Source: CAZBRS01 sp964494475 (GTDB lineage: Bacteria > Myxococcota_A > UBA9042 > CAZBRS01). Taken from it: a DNA stretch of 64,000 bases. Shown here piece after piece: positions 8,004 to 15,629 of this stretch (the stretch's first letter is position 1; the number at the start of each line of letters is the position of its first letter). The stretch spans positions 43,418-107,417 of the forward strand of contig CAZBRS010000009.1 in assembly GCA_964494475.1 (NCBI GenBank), given 5' to 3'. The notes under the pieces are model-generated. The model saw only the letters and a list, made by a program, of their open reading frames with translations. It was not told the origin of the DNA and made no database searches. A program made the position numbers and the translations under genes.

Positions 8004-9640
8004 CAGCGGTCGACCTCCGGTGCGATGACGTCGAGCGAGCCGATGAGCGCCACGATGTCGGCGACCATGAGGCCGGGGCTGAGGTGCTCGATCAGGGGCA
8101 TGGCCGTGAAACAGCCGGTGCGGATGCGCACGCGCCACGGACGGTCGGTGCCGTCGGAGAGCACGTAGAAGCCGGCCTCGCCGCGCGGCGCCTCGACCCG
8201 GCCGTAGGCCTCGTTGGCCGGCACCTTGAGCACGCGCGGCACCTTGGCGCGCACCTCGCCCTCGGGCAGCATGGCGATGGCCTGGCGCAGGATGCGGACG
8301 CTCTGCAACATCTCGAGCAGGCGCACCTTGAAGCGGTCGTACGAGTCGCCGACCTGGCCGCGCCAGCCCTGGCCCAGCGGAATGTCGAACTCGAGCTCGG
8401 GGTACACGGAGTAGGGCTCGGCGCGGCGCAGATCCCACGGGATGCCCGAGGCGCGCAGGTTGGGGCCCACGATGGCGTAGGAGAGGGCATCGGCCTGGCT
8501 GAGCGTGGCGACGTTGGCCAGGCGTGCCACGAAGATCTCGTTGGTGGTGATGAGGCGGTCGAACTCCTGGCAGATGACCTCGAAGTGGTCGGCCCAGCGC
8601 AGGATCTTCTCGAGCGTCGGGGCGTCGAGGTCGCGGGCCACGCCGCCGATGCGCATGTAGGTGTACGTCAGCCGGGCGCCGCAGATGAGCTCCATGATGT
8701 CGTTGATGGTCTCGCGCTCGCGCAGCCAGTGGATGAAGGGCGTGTAGGCGCCGAGGTCGAGGGTCATCGCGCCGGTGCCGACCAGGTGGCTGGCGATGCG
8801 ATTCAGCTCGCACGCGATGACGCGGCAGAACTCGGCGCGGCGGGGCACCTCGATGCCCGCCAGGCGCTCGACGGCCATGGCCCAGGCCTGGTTCGTGAAC
8901 ATGCCGCCCAGGTAGTCGACGCGGTCGGTGTAGGGCATGGTGCCGGCGTAGGCGTTCATCTCCGCCAGCTTCTCGATGCCGCGGTGCAGGTAGCCGACGT
9001 CGGGGATCGCGCGGCGCACGATCTCGCCGTCGGTCTCGAGCAGGAAGTTGAGCACGCCGTGGGTGGCGGGGTGGTGCGGGCCCATGTTGAGCAGCATGAG
9101 GCCGTCGGACTCGGGGGCCTTGGCCACGTGCTGGGGAACGCTCACCGTGCGAACGGGCGTGACAGCGGCGCGCGACGTGGGGATGCCATGGTACACGTCG
9201 GGGCGGACGTAGTCCTTGCGCAGGGGGTGGCCCACCCAGTCTTCGGGCAGCATGATGCGCTTCAGGTTGGGGTGGCCCTCGAAGTGCACGCCCATGAGGT
9301 CGAACTGCTCGCGCTCGAACCAGTTGGCCACGGCCCACACGTCGCAGACCGAGGCCACCGAGGGCGCTTCGCGGGGCAGGGTGGTCTTCAGCACCACCGT
9401 CTGCTTTTCGCCCAGCACCGACAGCAGGTGCCACGCGACCTCGATGGACTCGGGCGGGCGGTCGATGGCGGTGACGAGGCGCAGGGTGTCCATGCCGAGG
9501 GAGTCGCGGAGCAGCAGGCAGGCTGGCTTCACGACCTGGGGCTGCAGGCGGACGGCGGGGTCTGCCTGGGCTTCGTCGACCCCCACGACGCCCTCGCCGA
9601 ACGTGCCCTTCAGCCTCAGGACGATCTCGGAGAACGTCAC
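8003..9640 (-). CDS. nuoCD: NADH-quinone oxidoreductase fused subunit C/D
   Basis: Fusion of the 30-kDa (NuoC, about residues 1-165) and 49-kDa (NuoD, the remainder) peripheral-arm subunits, 545 residues in one frame. The NuoC part has the FEREQFDLMGVHFEGHPNLKR region and the EDWVGHPLRKDY motif. The NuoD part starts around MGPHHPATHGVL, the quinone-binding HPATHG loop, and ends in the family pattern VADIVALIGSLDVIAPEVDR. Such fusions are known in Escherichia coli and other bacteria. GTG 9640 overlaps the nuoB stop by 4 nt (GTGA), which is why I prefer it over upstream codons. Confidence 0.95.
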   Translation of the reverse strand: MTFSEIVLRLKGTFGEGVVGVDEAQADPAVRLQPQVVKPACLLLRDSLGMDTLRLVTAIDRPPESIEVAWHLLSVLGEKQTVVLKTTLPREAPSVASVCDVWAVANWFEREQFDLMGVHFEGHPNLKRIMLPEDWVGHPLRKDYVRPDVYHGIPTSRAAVTPVRTVSVPQHVAKAPESDGLMLLNMGPHHPATHGVLNFLLETDGEIVRRAIPDVGYLHRGIEKLAEMNAYAGTMPYTDRVDYLGGMFTNQAWAMAVERLAGIEVPRRAEFCRVIACELNRIASHLVGTGAMTLDLGAYTPFIHWLRERETINDIMELICGARLTYTYMRIGGVARDLDAPTLEKILRWADHFEVICQEFDRLITTNEIFVARLANVATLSQADALSYAIVGPNLRASGIPWDLRRAEPYSVYPELEFDIPLGQGWRGQVGDSYDRFKVRLLEMLQSVRILRQAIAMLPEGEVRAKVPRVLKVPANEAYGRVEAPRGEAGFYVLSDGTDRPWRVRIRTGCFTAMPLIEHLSPGLMVADIVALIGSLDVIAPEVDR

Positions 9641-10182
9641 GTCGTCGCCCTCCGCTTGTCGGCCCAGTGCTCGCCGCGCATGAGATCCTGAAGCCGCAGG
9701 ATGGCCTCGTTCAGGGCCTCGGGGCGCGGGGGGCAGCCCGGCAGGTAGATGTCGACGGGCACGACGGCGTCGACGCCCGGCACCACGGAGTACGATCGCT
9801 GGAAGAGCCCGCCGCAGTTGGCGCACGAGCCCATGGCGATCACGTAGCGCGGTTCGGCCATTTGCGCGTAGAGCAGGCGCACGCGGTCGGCCATCTTGTA
9901 GGTGATGGTGCCGGCGACGATGAGCAGGTCGGACTGGCGGGGGCTGGTGCGCGGGACCGCCCCGAAGCGATCGAGGTCGGTGCGCGGCCCGCCGGTCTGC
10001 ATGAGCTCGATGCCGCAGCAGGCCGTGGCGAACAGCAGGTACCAGACCGAGCCCTCGCGGAACCAGTTGAGGAAGCGGTCGACGGTCGTGGTGAGGACCT
10101 CGCCGCCGGCGTCACCGGGGTGACAGAGCTGCACCTCGTAGGGAGTGCCCAGCAGGGGTACGGGCTCGAGCGGGTCGGTCAT
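9637..10182 (-). CDS. nuoB: NADH-quinone oxidoreductase subunit B
   Basis: Carries cluster N2, the last iron-sulfur cluster before quinone. It has 181 residues. The ligand cysteines are visible: tandem Cys in FATACCGIELMQ, then GSCANCGG, then PGCPPRPEAL. The segment ITYKMADRVRLLYAQM is family-typical. ATG 10182 overlaps the nuoA stop by 4 nt. Second gene of the operon. Confidence 0.97.
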   Translation of the reverse strand: MTDPLEPVPLLGTPYEVQLCHPGDAGGEVLTTTVDRFLNWFREGSVWYLLFATACCGIELMQTGGPRTDLDRFGAVPRTSPRQSDLLIVAGTITYKMADRVRLLYAQMAEPRYVIAMGSCANCGGLFQRSYSVVPGVDAVVPVDIYLPGCPPRPEALNEAILRLQDLMRGEHWADKRRATT

Positions 10183-10613
10183 GGGGCCTCCCGGGGCGCC
10201 TCGGGGGCGTGTTGCTCGTCGTCGTGCACCACCCCCACGTCGCGCAGCCAATCGAGGTCGCCACGCCCCCACAGGAAGGCCAGCGCGATGGCGAGGATGG
10301 CGAGGAACAGGAGGATCTCGACGACCGCCAGCCAGCCCTGGCCGAGGCCCACCCAGCGGCGCACCACCACCGCGACGGGCCACGTGAGCGCGATCTCGAC
10401 GTCGAACACCAGGAACAGCAGCGCCAGTTGGTAGAAGCGCGGGTTGAAGTTGAACCAGCCCGAACCGATGGGCTGCTCTCCGCACTCGTAGGTCTGGTTC
10501 TTGATCGCGTCGGGCCGCGCAGGTCGGAGAAAACGTCCGAGAAAAAGAGCGCCCCCGACCACCGCGAAGGCCACGATGAGGAAGACGCCAACCAACGCGA
10601 AATCGACAGCCAC
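10179..10613 (-). CDS. nuoA: NADH-quinone oxidoreductase subunit A
   Basis: Small membrane subunit near the quinone-site hinge, first gene of the operon. It has 144 residues with three hydrophobic segments, the expected layout. Conserved signatures YECGEQPIGSGW and LLFLVFDVEIALTWP are clear. The start is GTG 10613 with a GAGGA ribosome site about 5 nt upstream. The C-terminus after the last helix is acidic and somewhat extended. Confidence 0.96.
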   Translation of the reverse strand: MAVDFALVGVFLIVAFAVVGGALFLGRFLRPARPDAIKNQTYECGEQPIGSGWFNFNPRFYQLALLFLVFDVEIALTWPVAVVVRRWVGLGQGWLAVVEILLFLAILAIALAFLWGRGDLDWLRDVGVVHDDEQHAPEAPREAP

Positions 10614-10643
10614 GAAGGTCCTCGTGACGGCATCAGCGGTCGC

Positions 10644-10672
10644 AAGCTATTCCGTGCCGGCGGAGAGATCAA
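10644..10672 (-). promoter_or_regulatory. Candidate sigma-70-type promoter of the nuo operon
   Basis: On the minus strand TTGATC, a 17-base spacer and TAGCTT, in the 77-base gap between the yedF-like gene and nuoA; the -10 box ends about 30 bases before the nuoA start. Similar hexamers precede several other genes here, which supports the reading. No operator or riboswitch is evident. Confidence 0.55.
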
Positions 10673-10690
10673 GAAGAATACGGAGGGGGG

Positions 10691-11344
10691 TCAGAGGCGG
10701 ACGATACGCTCGGCCGAGAGCAGCAGGGGGGCTAAATCGGTCATGGTGATGGCCTTCGCGAAGTGCTGGTCGTCGGAGAGCCCGAGGCGCAGGGCGCACG
10801 ACGCGCCCACCAGCACGCGCGTGCCCTGGCGCGAGAGCTCTTCGAGGGCGCGAAGGGCGCTGCTGCCGGCCTCGAGGAGCCGGGCGCCGTCGTTCAGCAG
10901 CACGATCGCGTCGGGAGGAACGGGCGTGTGCGGCAACGCTTCGAGGAAGCTCTGCAGGATCTGCTCGCCCGCCTCGCCGTCGCCCACGCGCCGCGACGCG
11001 AGCACGACCACGGTGCGGGGAGGCAACGCCGGCAGCCCGCGCGGTGTGGGCGGCGGCGTGACGTCGGCCACGATGGGTCGGCCGTTCTGGGTGGGCAGGG
11101 GAACGAACAGGCTGGAGCTGGATCGTCGGGAGCGCAGCGCCACACGCAGCGACCCGTCGGTGGTGCGCTCGGCGCGCGAGGACCACCCTACGCTGGCGGC
11201 CAGCCCGGCCAGGTTCTCGGCGCAGCGCTCGTCGGTGAGCAGCACGACGAAGCTCTTGCCGTCGCCGTTCGCGATGCGGCGCCGGGCTTCGACCAGCGGT
11301 TCGGGGCTGGGCCGCCCGCGTAGATCGAGGATGTTCTCCTCCAC
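10691..11344 (-). CDS. yedF: YedF-like protein: TusA-type domain plus DsrE-like domain
   Basis: 217 residues. The N-terminus (1-70) resembles TusA/SirA sulfur-carrier domains (LDLRGRPSPEPLVEARR), but the usual catalytic Cys of CPxP is Ser here. The C-terminal half (about 105-217) matches the DsrE-like domain of YedF proteins, with GDGEAGEQILQSFLEAL, LLNDGARLL, a retained Cys in VGASCALRLGL, and a closing AKAITMTDLAPLL. YedF-family proteins are linked to selenium or sulfur handling, but their reaction is not settled. GTG 11344 has GGAGG four bases upstream. It sits in front of the nuo operon on the same strand, separated by the nuo promoter. Confidence 0.75.
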   Translation of the reverse strand: MEENILDLRGRPSPEPLVEARRRIANGDGKSFVVLLTDERCAENLAGLAASVGWSSRAERTTDGSLRVALRSRRSSSSLFVPLPTQNGRPIVADVTPPPTPRGLPALPPRTVVVLASRRVGDGEAGEQILQSFLEALPHTPVPPDAIVLLNDGARLLEAGSSALRALEELSRQGTRVLVGASCALRLGLSDDQHFAKAITMTDLAPLLLSAERIVRL

Positions 11345-11487
11345 GTTGCCTCCGATGCTTCTCAGATATCGCGCGCAGCTTGGCACGGATCGCGACTTCC
11401 GGCAAGGATCGTCGTCGAAGAACGATGGAGACTGCGGCGGTATGCGCTCGCCGAGCGACCGACCGGTCGACCCGCCCGGGCGGGGGA

Positions 11488-12369
11488 TCAGGCGTCGCGG
11501 AGCAGGGGCTCGACGATCTGCCGCACGATCGGAACGGCCAGCGAGTTGCCGAGCAGGCGCCAGCGCGACGCGAGGGGCAGGTCCGGGGGGAAGAGGAACG
11601 GTTCGGGCAACCCCAGGAGGCGCGCCATCTCGGCGGGCGAGAAGAAGCGTGGGCCTTCGGGGCCTTGGATCACGGACCCCGCGCCGTGGCAGGCGTGGCC
11701 GTAGCTCGAGCCGAAGCACGAGGCGACGGCGCCCGGATCGGCGGCGTCGACCACGTGGAAGGCCCGGGCGTGGCGCGCCGCGAACTCGGGGGGGACGGTC
11801 ACGCCCGGATCGGGGGCGGGGTCGAGGAGGTCGGCCAGGGGCCGGGGCTCGGCTGGCGCGGGCGCCATCGGAGGGATCGGGGCCCGGGACGCGGTCAGGT
11901 AGTAGCGCGGGCGGCGCATGGGCACGCCGAGGTCGGAAGGGCAGCGCAGGTGCTCGCGAACGTGGTAGCCGGCCGCCGCGAGCACCTGGAGCGTCCGCTC
12001 CCGGGCCCGCGACGTGGCGAAGCCGGCCACGTTCTCGAGCGCCACGTGGCGGGGGCGCAGGGCCGCGACGAGGTCGAGCAGCACCAGCAGGCTGCGCGCG
12101 CGATTGTCGTCGAGGTCGCGGCGCGCCCCGCGCGTGGTGTAGGGCTCGCACGGGGGGCTCAGCCACCACAGGTCGGCGCGGTGCCGAGCCAACTCGGCGG
12201 CCTGCACCCGATCGAGGTTGCGGGCGAACAGAGGTGTGCCCGGGAAGTTCAAGGCGTACGTGGCGCGGGCATCGGCCGACTGGTCGTAGGCGGCCACGAT
12301 CGCGGCGCGACCCGCCACCGCGGCGGCGAAGCCACCCACGCCGGAGAAGAGCTCGAGGGCTCGAATCAC
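11488..12369 (-). CDS. Dnmt2/TRDMT1-like C5-methyltransferase (likely tRNA cytosine-38 type)
   Basis: 293-residue S-adenosylmethionine-dependent cytosine-5 methyltransferase. Motifs in order: ELFSGVGGFAAAV (SAM site, 6-18), SPPCEPYT (catalytic Cys74), LENVAGF (112-117), MRRPRYYL, CFGSSYGHACHGAGSVIQ (218-235), and RLLGNSLAVPIV near the end. The PPC-x-P-[YF]-T motif, the CF-x3-Y-x4-G-x-GS block and the very short region between them are hallmarks of the Dnmt2 family, whose characterised members methylate C38 of tRNA-Asp or tRNA-Glu, rather than of restriction-modification enzymes with long target-recognition domains. The family CFT is CFG here. The start GTG 12369 overlaps the upstream transporter stop by 4 nt. 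No endonuclease gene is adjacent. Confidence 0.8.
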   Translation of the reverse strand: MIRALELFSGVGGFAAAVAGRAAIVAAYDQSADARATYALNFPGTPLFARNLDRVQAAELARHRADLWWLSPPCEPYTTRGARRDLDDNRARSLLVLLDLVAALRPRHVALENVAGFATSRARERTLQVLAAAGYHVREHLRCPSDLGVPMRRPRYYLTASRAPIPPMAPAPAEPRPLADLLDPAPDPGVTVPPEFAARHARAFHVVDAADPGAVASCFGSSYGHACHGAGSVIQGPEGPRFFSPAEMARLLGLPEPFLFPPDLPLASRWRLLGNSLAVPIVRQIVEPLLRDA

Positions 12370-13595
12370 GGTGTCGCCCACCACACGAGCGGCACGCCCG
12401 CGGCCAGCACCAGCAGCGTCGCGGGCACGCCGAAGCGCAGGTACTCCCAGAAACCCAGCGCATAGTGATCGCGGGCGCGTTCGGCCACGATCAGGTTCGC
12501 GACCGAGCCGAGCAGGGTCAGGTTGCCGGCCACCGTGGTCACGTACGCGAGCAGCACCCAGCCGAAGGTGGGGTGGCCGAGGGCGGGCAGGCTGGGGCCC
12601 GTGAGCAGGGTCATGGGCACGTTCGAGACCACGTTGGAGCCGGCGGTCAGGAAGGCGGTCAGGCGGGCCACGCCAGCGCCCGAGGTCAGGTTCATCCACG
12701 GGAGGGCGGCGTGCCACCCTCGCGCCACGAGGCCGGTGTTCACGAGACCCTGCACCACGATGAACAGCCCGGCGAAGAACACGAGCAGGCCCCAGTCGAC
12801 GCGGGCGAAGACGGGGCGAGGGTCTTCGCGCGTGGCCACCATCAGCACGCACACGCCGGCCAGCACCGTGTAGCCGAGGTGCAGCCCCGCCGCGAAGCCG
12901 GTGGCGACCCCGGCCAGCACCAGGCCGAGCAGCACGAGGCGCGGCCGGTCGATGGGGGCGTCGAAGCCGTGGGCGGCCAGGCTGGCCGACGCCTGCAGGC
13001 GGCGCCGGTAATAGAGCCAGAGGAGCCCGGTGTTGAGCGCGAGGCCGGCGGCCACGGCCGGCAGGGAGAGCAGGAGGAAGGGTACGAACCCGAGGCCCGA
13101 GAAGCTGCCGATGATCATGTTCTGAGGGTTGCCGACCAGCGTGAGGGCCGAGCCCACGTTGGCGCTGGTGGCCACCGCCATCAGGAAGGGCGCGTAGGGC
13201 AGGCCGGTGCGCGCGCACAGGGCGCAGATCAGCGGCGTGAGGAAGACGCACACCGTGTCGTTCATGAGGAAGGCCGAGAGCGCGCCGGAGAGCAGCGAGA
13301 TCGCCACCAGCAGGCCGGCGGGCGACGTGACGCGCGCCACGGTGGTGCGCACGACCCAGTCGAAGGCGCCGGCGCGCTCGACGTAGACCGTCAGCAGCAT
13401 GAGCGCGAAGAGGAGCACGATCGTGTTGCCGTCGATGGCCTGGTAGCTCTGCTCCGGGGTGAGGGCCCCCGCCGCGACCATGAGCACCGCGCCCAGCAGG
13501 GCGCCGGCCGGCCGGCCGAGGGGCAGCCAGGGCAGGCGCCGGCCCGCGATGAGCACGTAGGTGAACAGGAAGACGCCGACCACCAGGGCGGTCAT
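12366..13595 (-). CDS. Ion-transporter-superfamily permease (ArsB/NhaD/CitMHS-like)
   Basis: 409-residue membrane protein with about eleven hydrophobic segments and an internal duplication typical of the ion transporter superfamily. Signature regions: DGNTIVLLFALMLLTVYVE, ATSANVGSALTLVGNPQNM in the first half and AGSNVVSNVPMTLL in the second, where the Asn-rich re-entrant loops sit. Substrate cannot be told from sequence: arsenite, Na+/H+, or a dicarboxylate are possible. ATG 13595 has GAGG just upstream. It overlaps the Dnmt2-like gene by 4 nt, so the two are one transcript; nothing suggests a shared pathway. Confidence 0.8.
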   Translation of the reverse strand: MTALVVGVFLFTYVLIAGRRLPWLPLGRPAGALLGAVLMVAAGALTPEQSYQAIDGNTIVLLFALMLLTVYVERAGAFDWVVRTTVARVTSPAGLLVAISLLSGALSAFLMNDTVCVFLTPLICALCARTGLPYAPFLMAVATSANVGSALTLVGNPQNMIIGSFSGLGFVPFLLLSLPAVAAGLALNTGLLWLYYRRRLQASASLAAHGFDAPIDRPRLVLLGLVLAGVATGFAAGLHLGYTVLAGVCVLMVATREDPRPVFARVDWGLLVFFAGLFIVVQGLVNTGLVARGWHAALPWMNLTSGAGVARLTAFLTAGSNVVSNVPMTLLTGPSLPALGHPTFGWVLLAYVTTVAGNLTLLGSVANLIVAERARDHYALGFWEYLRFGVPATLLVLAAGVPLVWWATP

Positions 13596-13676
13596 GGAAC
13601 CTCGCCGCGTTGCGGGCAGTGTAGCCGACGGCGGCGCGACGCGCTATCGTTGCTGCGACGCCCGGAGCGTACGGTC

Positions 13677-15005
13677 ATGAAGGTGCTGCTGGTCGATCCC
13701 CCCGATCTCTTCCTCGACGGAGGCGGCGTGACGCGCCAGGTGCTGCCGCTCGGTCTCGCGTACGTGGGGGCCGTGGCGCGCGCCGCCGGCCACGACGTGC
13801 GCCTGCTCCTGCCCGATACGCGGGCCTGCGTGGACCGCGACCCCTGGGGCGAGGTGGAGCGCGCGATCGCGGCCGAGGCGCCCGACGTGGTGGGCGTGCC
13901 GGTCGTCACGCCCCTGGTCGAGAGCGCGGCCGAGGTGGCGCGCCGTGTGCGCCGCGCGGCGCCCGGGGCCACCCTCGTGCTGGGGGGGCCGCACGTCACG
14001 GCCGGGGCGATCGAGGCGCTCCGCGAGATCCCCGACGCCGACGTCGCGGTGCAGGGCGAGGGCGAAGGGCCCTTCTCCGCCCTGCTGGCCTCGCTGGCCT
14101 CGGGCTCGGGGCGGGGGGCGTGGTCGGCCATCCCGGGCCTCGCGTGGCGCGAGCCGGGGGGAGGGCTCAGCGTCCGGCCGCCCGACCCGGGCGCCTGGCC
14201 CGCGCTCGACGACCTGCCGCTGCCGCAGCGCGACGGCCTGGTCTGGCCCGCCGACGTGCAGCCGGGCCTGTACCAGTCGCTGATCACCCAGCGCGGCTGC
14301 GCCTTCGCGTGCGCGTACTGTTCCGTGCCCGGCGCGAGCGGGCGGCGCGTCCGGGGGCGATCGATCCCCGCGGTGGTGGCCGAGGTGCGCGAGCTCCGAG
14401 AGCGCTTCGACGCGACGTTCCTGTGGATCCACGACAGCGTCTTCCCGCGCGACGCCGAGCGCACGGTGGCCCTGTGTGACGCGCTGGTCGACGGGGGCGT
14501 GGCCACCCCCTTCTCGTGCCAGGCCCGGCCCGAGCCCCTGGCTCCACGGGTGGTCGGGGCGTTGCGGCGGGCCGGCTGCGTGCAGGTGCTGCTGGGGCTG
14601 GAGTCGGGGCACCCCGAGACGCTGGCGCGCATCCACAAGCCGAGATCGGCCGCGAGCGCCCGCGAGGCCGTGCACCGGCTGCACGATCAGGGGGTGCGCG
14701 CCGCCGGCTTCTTCATGCTGGGCTTCCCGTGGGAGACCGAAGCGCACCTGGCGGCCACGATCGACGTGGCGCTGGGTCTCGACCTCGACGCTCTCCACCT
14801 GTTCGCCGCCACGCCGCTGCCCGGCACCGAGCTCGCGGCCCTCACGGGGCCGGTGCGCCTTCCGCCACGGCACGACTTCCGCACGCCGGCCGTGAACCTC
14901 ACGGCGCTGCCCGACGCGCGCTTCCGTGAGCTGTTCGAGGCGGCCAAGGGGCGGTTCGCGGCCTACAATCAGGGTCGGACGAGGGTGGACGTTCGCAGCA
15001 CGTAG
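13677..15005 (+). CDS. B12-binding-domain radical SAM protein
   Basis: 442 residues. The N-terminal 140 form a cobalamin-binding Rossmann-like domain (MKVLLVDPPD start, VLGGPHVTAG at 102-110, VQGEGEGPF). The radical SAM domain follows with C208-x3-C212-x2-C215 inside GCAFACAYC, then LGLESGHPETLARIHKPRS and FFMLGFPWET. The plan is that of the large cobalamin-dependent radical SAM group (BchE/P-methylase type), often acting on lipids, cofactors or natural products. Substrate unknown. ATG 13677 has GGAG about 10 nt upstream. The gene is monocistronic and converges with the next minus-strand gene, overlapping it by 37 nt at the 3' ends. Confidence 0.85.
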   Translation: MKVLLVDPPDLFLDGGGVTRQVLPLGLAYVGAVARAAGHDVRLLLPDTRACVDRDPWGEVERAIAAEAPDVVGVPVVTPLVESAAEVARRVRRAAPGATLVLGGPHVTAGAIEALREIPDADVAVQGEGEGPFSALLASLASGSGRGAWSAIPGLAWREPGGGLSVRPPDPGAWPALDDLPLPQRDGLVWPADVQPGLYQSLITQRGCAFACAYCSVPGASGRRVRGRSIPAVVAEVRELRERFDATFLWIHDSVFPRDAERTVALCDALVDGGVATPFSCQARPEPLAPRVVGALRRAGCVQVLLGLESGHPETLARIHKPRSAASAREAVHRLHDQGVRAAGFFMLGFPWETEAHLAATIDVALGLDLDALHLFAATPLPGTELAALTGPVRLPPRHDFRTPAVNLTALPDARFRELFEAAKGRFAAYNQGRTRVDVRST

Positions 15006-15334
15006 ACGGGCTCGGCCGTGCCGGTCGAGACGGCGCCGTCGGGGCCCGTCGCGGTGGCGAATTCGGCCGTCCGCTCGAGCACGCCGCGCACCCGGACGAC
15101 GGTGCCCGCCAGATCGTCGGGCCACTCGGCGCGGTCGAGGCAGAACACGGTCAGGTCGGCCGCGACGACCGCGGCGCCCAGCTTGGCGTTGGCCGCCCGG
15201 CCCTCGATCTGGACCTCGCGCCCCACGGCCGCGGGGGCGGAGCGCTCGTCGACGACCCGAAGGGGGGCGCCCCCTGCGCCGCAGGCGAGGAGGAGGAGCC
15301 CCACGAGAGCGGTTAGCCGCACAGCGGACGTCAT
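14969..15334 (-). CDS. Small predicted lipoprotein, paralogue of the next upstream gene
   Basis: 121 residues. A signal peptide with a lipobox (LLLLAC, Cys near 18) predicts an outer- or inner-membrane-anchored periplasmic protein. The rest is one compact domain rich in beta-type alternation: VQIEGRAANAKLGAAVV, then DRAEWPDDLAGTVVRVRGVLERT. The same pattern appears in the upstream gene (VTLTGTARDARMGAVVL and LDEWPSDVEGEAIQATGVLRR), so the pair arose by tandem duplication. An OB-like fold is possible but not demonstrated. ATG 15334 overlaps the upstream stop by 4 nt. It lies downstream of the transglutaminase-like gene, and a protective role is possible. Confidence 0.7.
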   Translation of the reverse strand: MTSAVRLTALVGLLLLACGAGGAPLRVVDERSAPAAVGREVQIEGRAANAKLGAAVVAADLTVFCLDRAEWPDDLAGTVVRVRGVLERTAEFATATGPDGAVSTGTAEPVYVLRTSTLVRP

Positions 15335-15615
15335 GCCTGGAGGACCCAGGCGGCGTCCTCCAGCACGAAGCTGGTCCCCTCGAGGCCGTCGCTGCGGGCG
15401 TTGTCGGGCCCGACGACCGGGTCGGCGAGCAGCTTGCGGCGCCGCAGCACGCCGGTGGCCTGGATCGCCTCCCCCTCGACGTCGGAGGGCCACTCGTCGA
15501 GCCCGGCCACATAAACCGGCGTGCGATCCGGCTGCAGCACGACGGCGCCCATCCGCGCGTCGCGCGCCGTGCCGGTCAGGGTAACGGGCTGGTCCACGTG
15601 CCGGTCGAGATCCAT
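15331..15615 (-). CDS. Small cytoplasmic paralogue of the adjacent lipoprotein
   Basis: 94 residues with no signal peptide, so probably cytosolic. It aligns along its whole length with the mature part of the downstream lipoprotein, sharing the G-x-A-x3-K/R-x-GAVV and EWP-D-x3-G-x5-V/T-GVL patterns. Function unrecognised. It starts at ATG 15615, 14 nt after the stop of the DUF4157-transglutaminase gene, so the three are very probably one operon. One paralogue in the cytosol and one on the envelope is what a two-compartment immunity arrangement would look like, but that is inference from position only. Confidence 0.7.
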   Translation of the reverse strand: MDLDRHVDQPVTLTGTARDARMGAVVLQPDRTPVYVAGLDEWPSDVEGEAIQATGVLRRRKLLADPVVGPDNARSDGLEGTSFVLEDAAWVLQA

Positions 15616-15629
15616 GGCGTTGCTCCTGG

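Noticed and set aside
11375..11400. TTGGCACGGATCG as a sigma-54 promoter
   Set aside because: No GC at the required 10-base distance from GG.
11488..12369. Reading the C5-methyltransferase as part of a restriction-modification system
   Set aside because: No endonuclease or specificity gene nearby, a very short target region, and Dnmt2-type motifs.
10209..13676. Plus-strand frame open ahead of the radical SAM gene, opposite nuoA, yedF, Dnmt2-like and transporter genes
   Set aside because: Only the part from ATG 13677 has recognisable domains; the rest is an Arg-rich shadow of four clear minus-strand genes.
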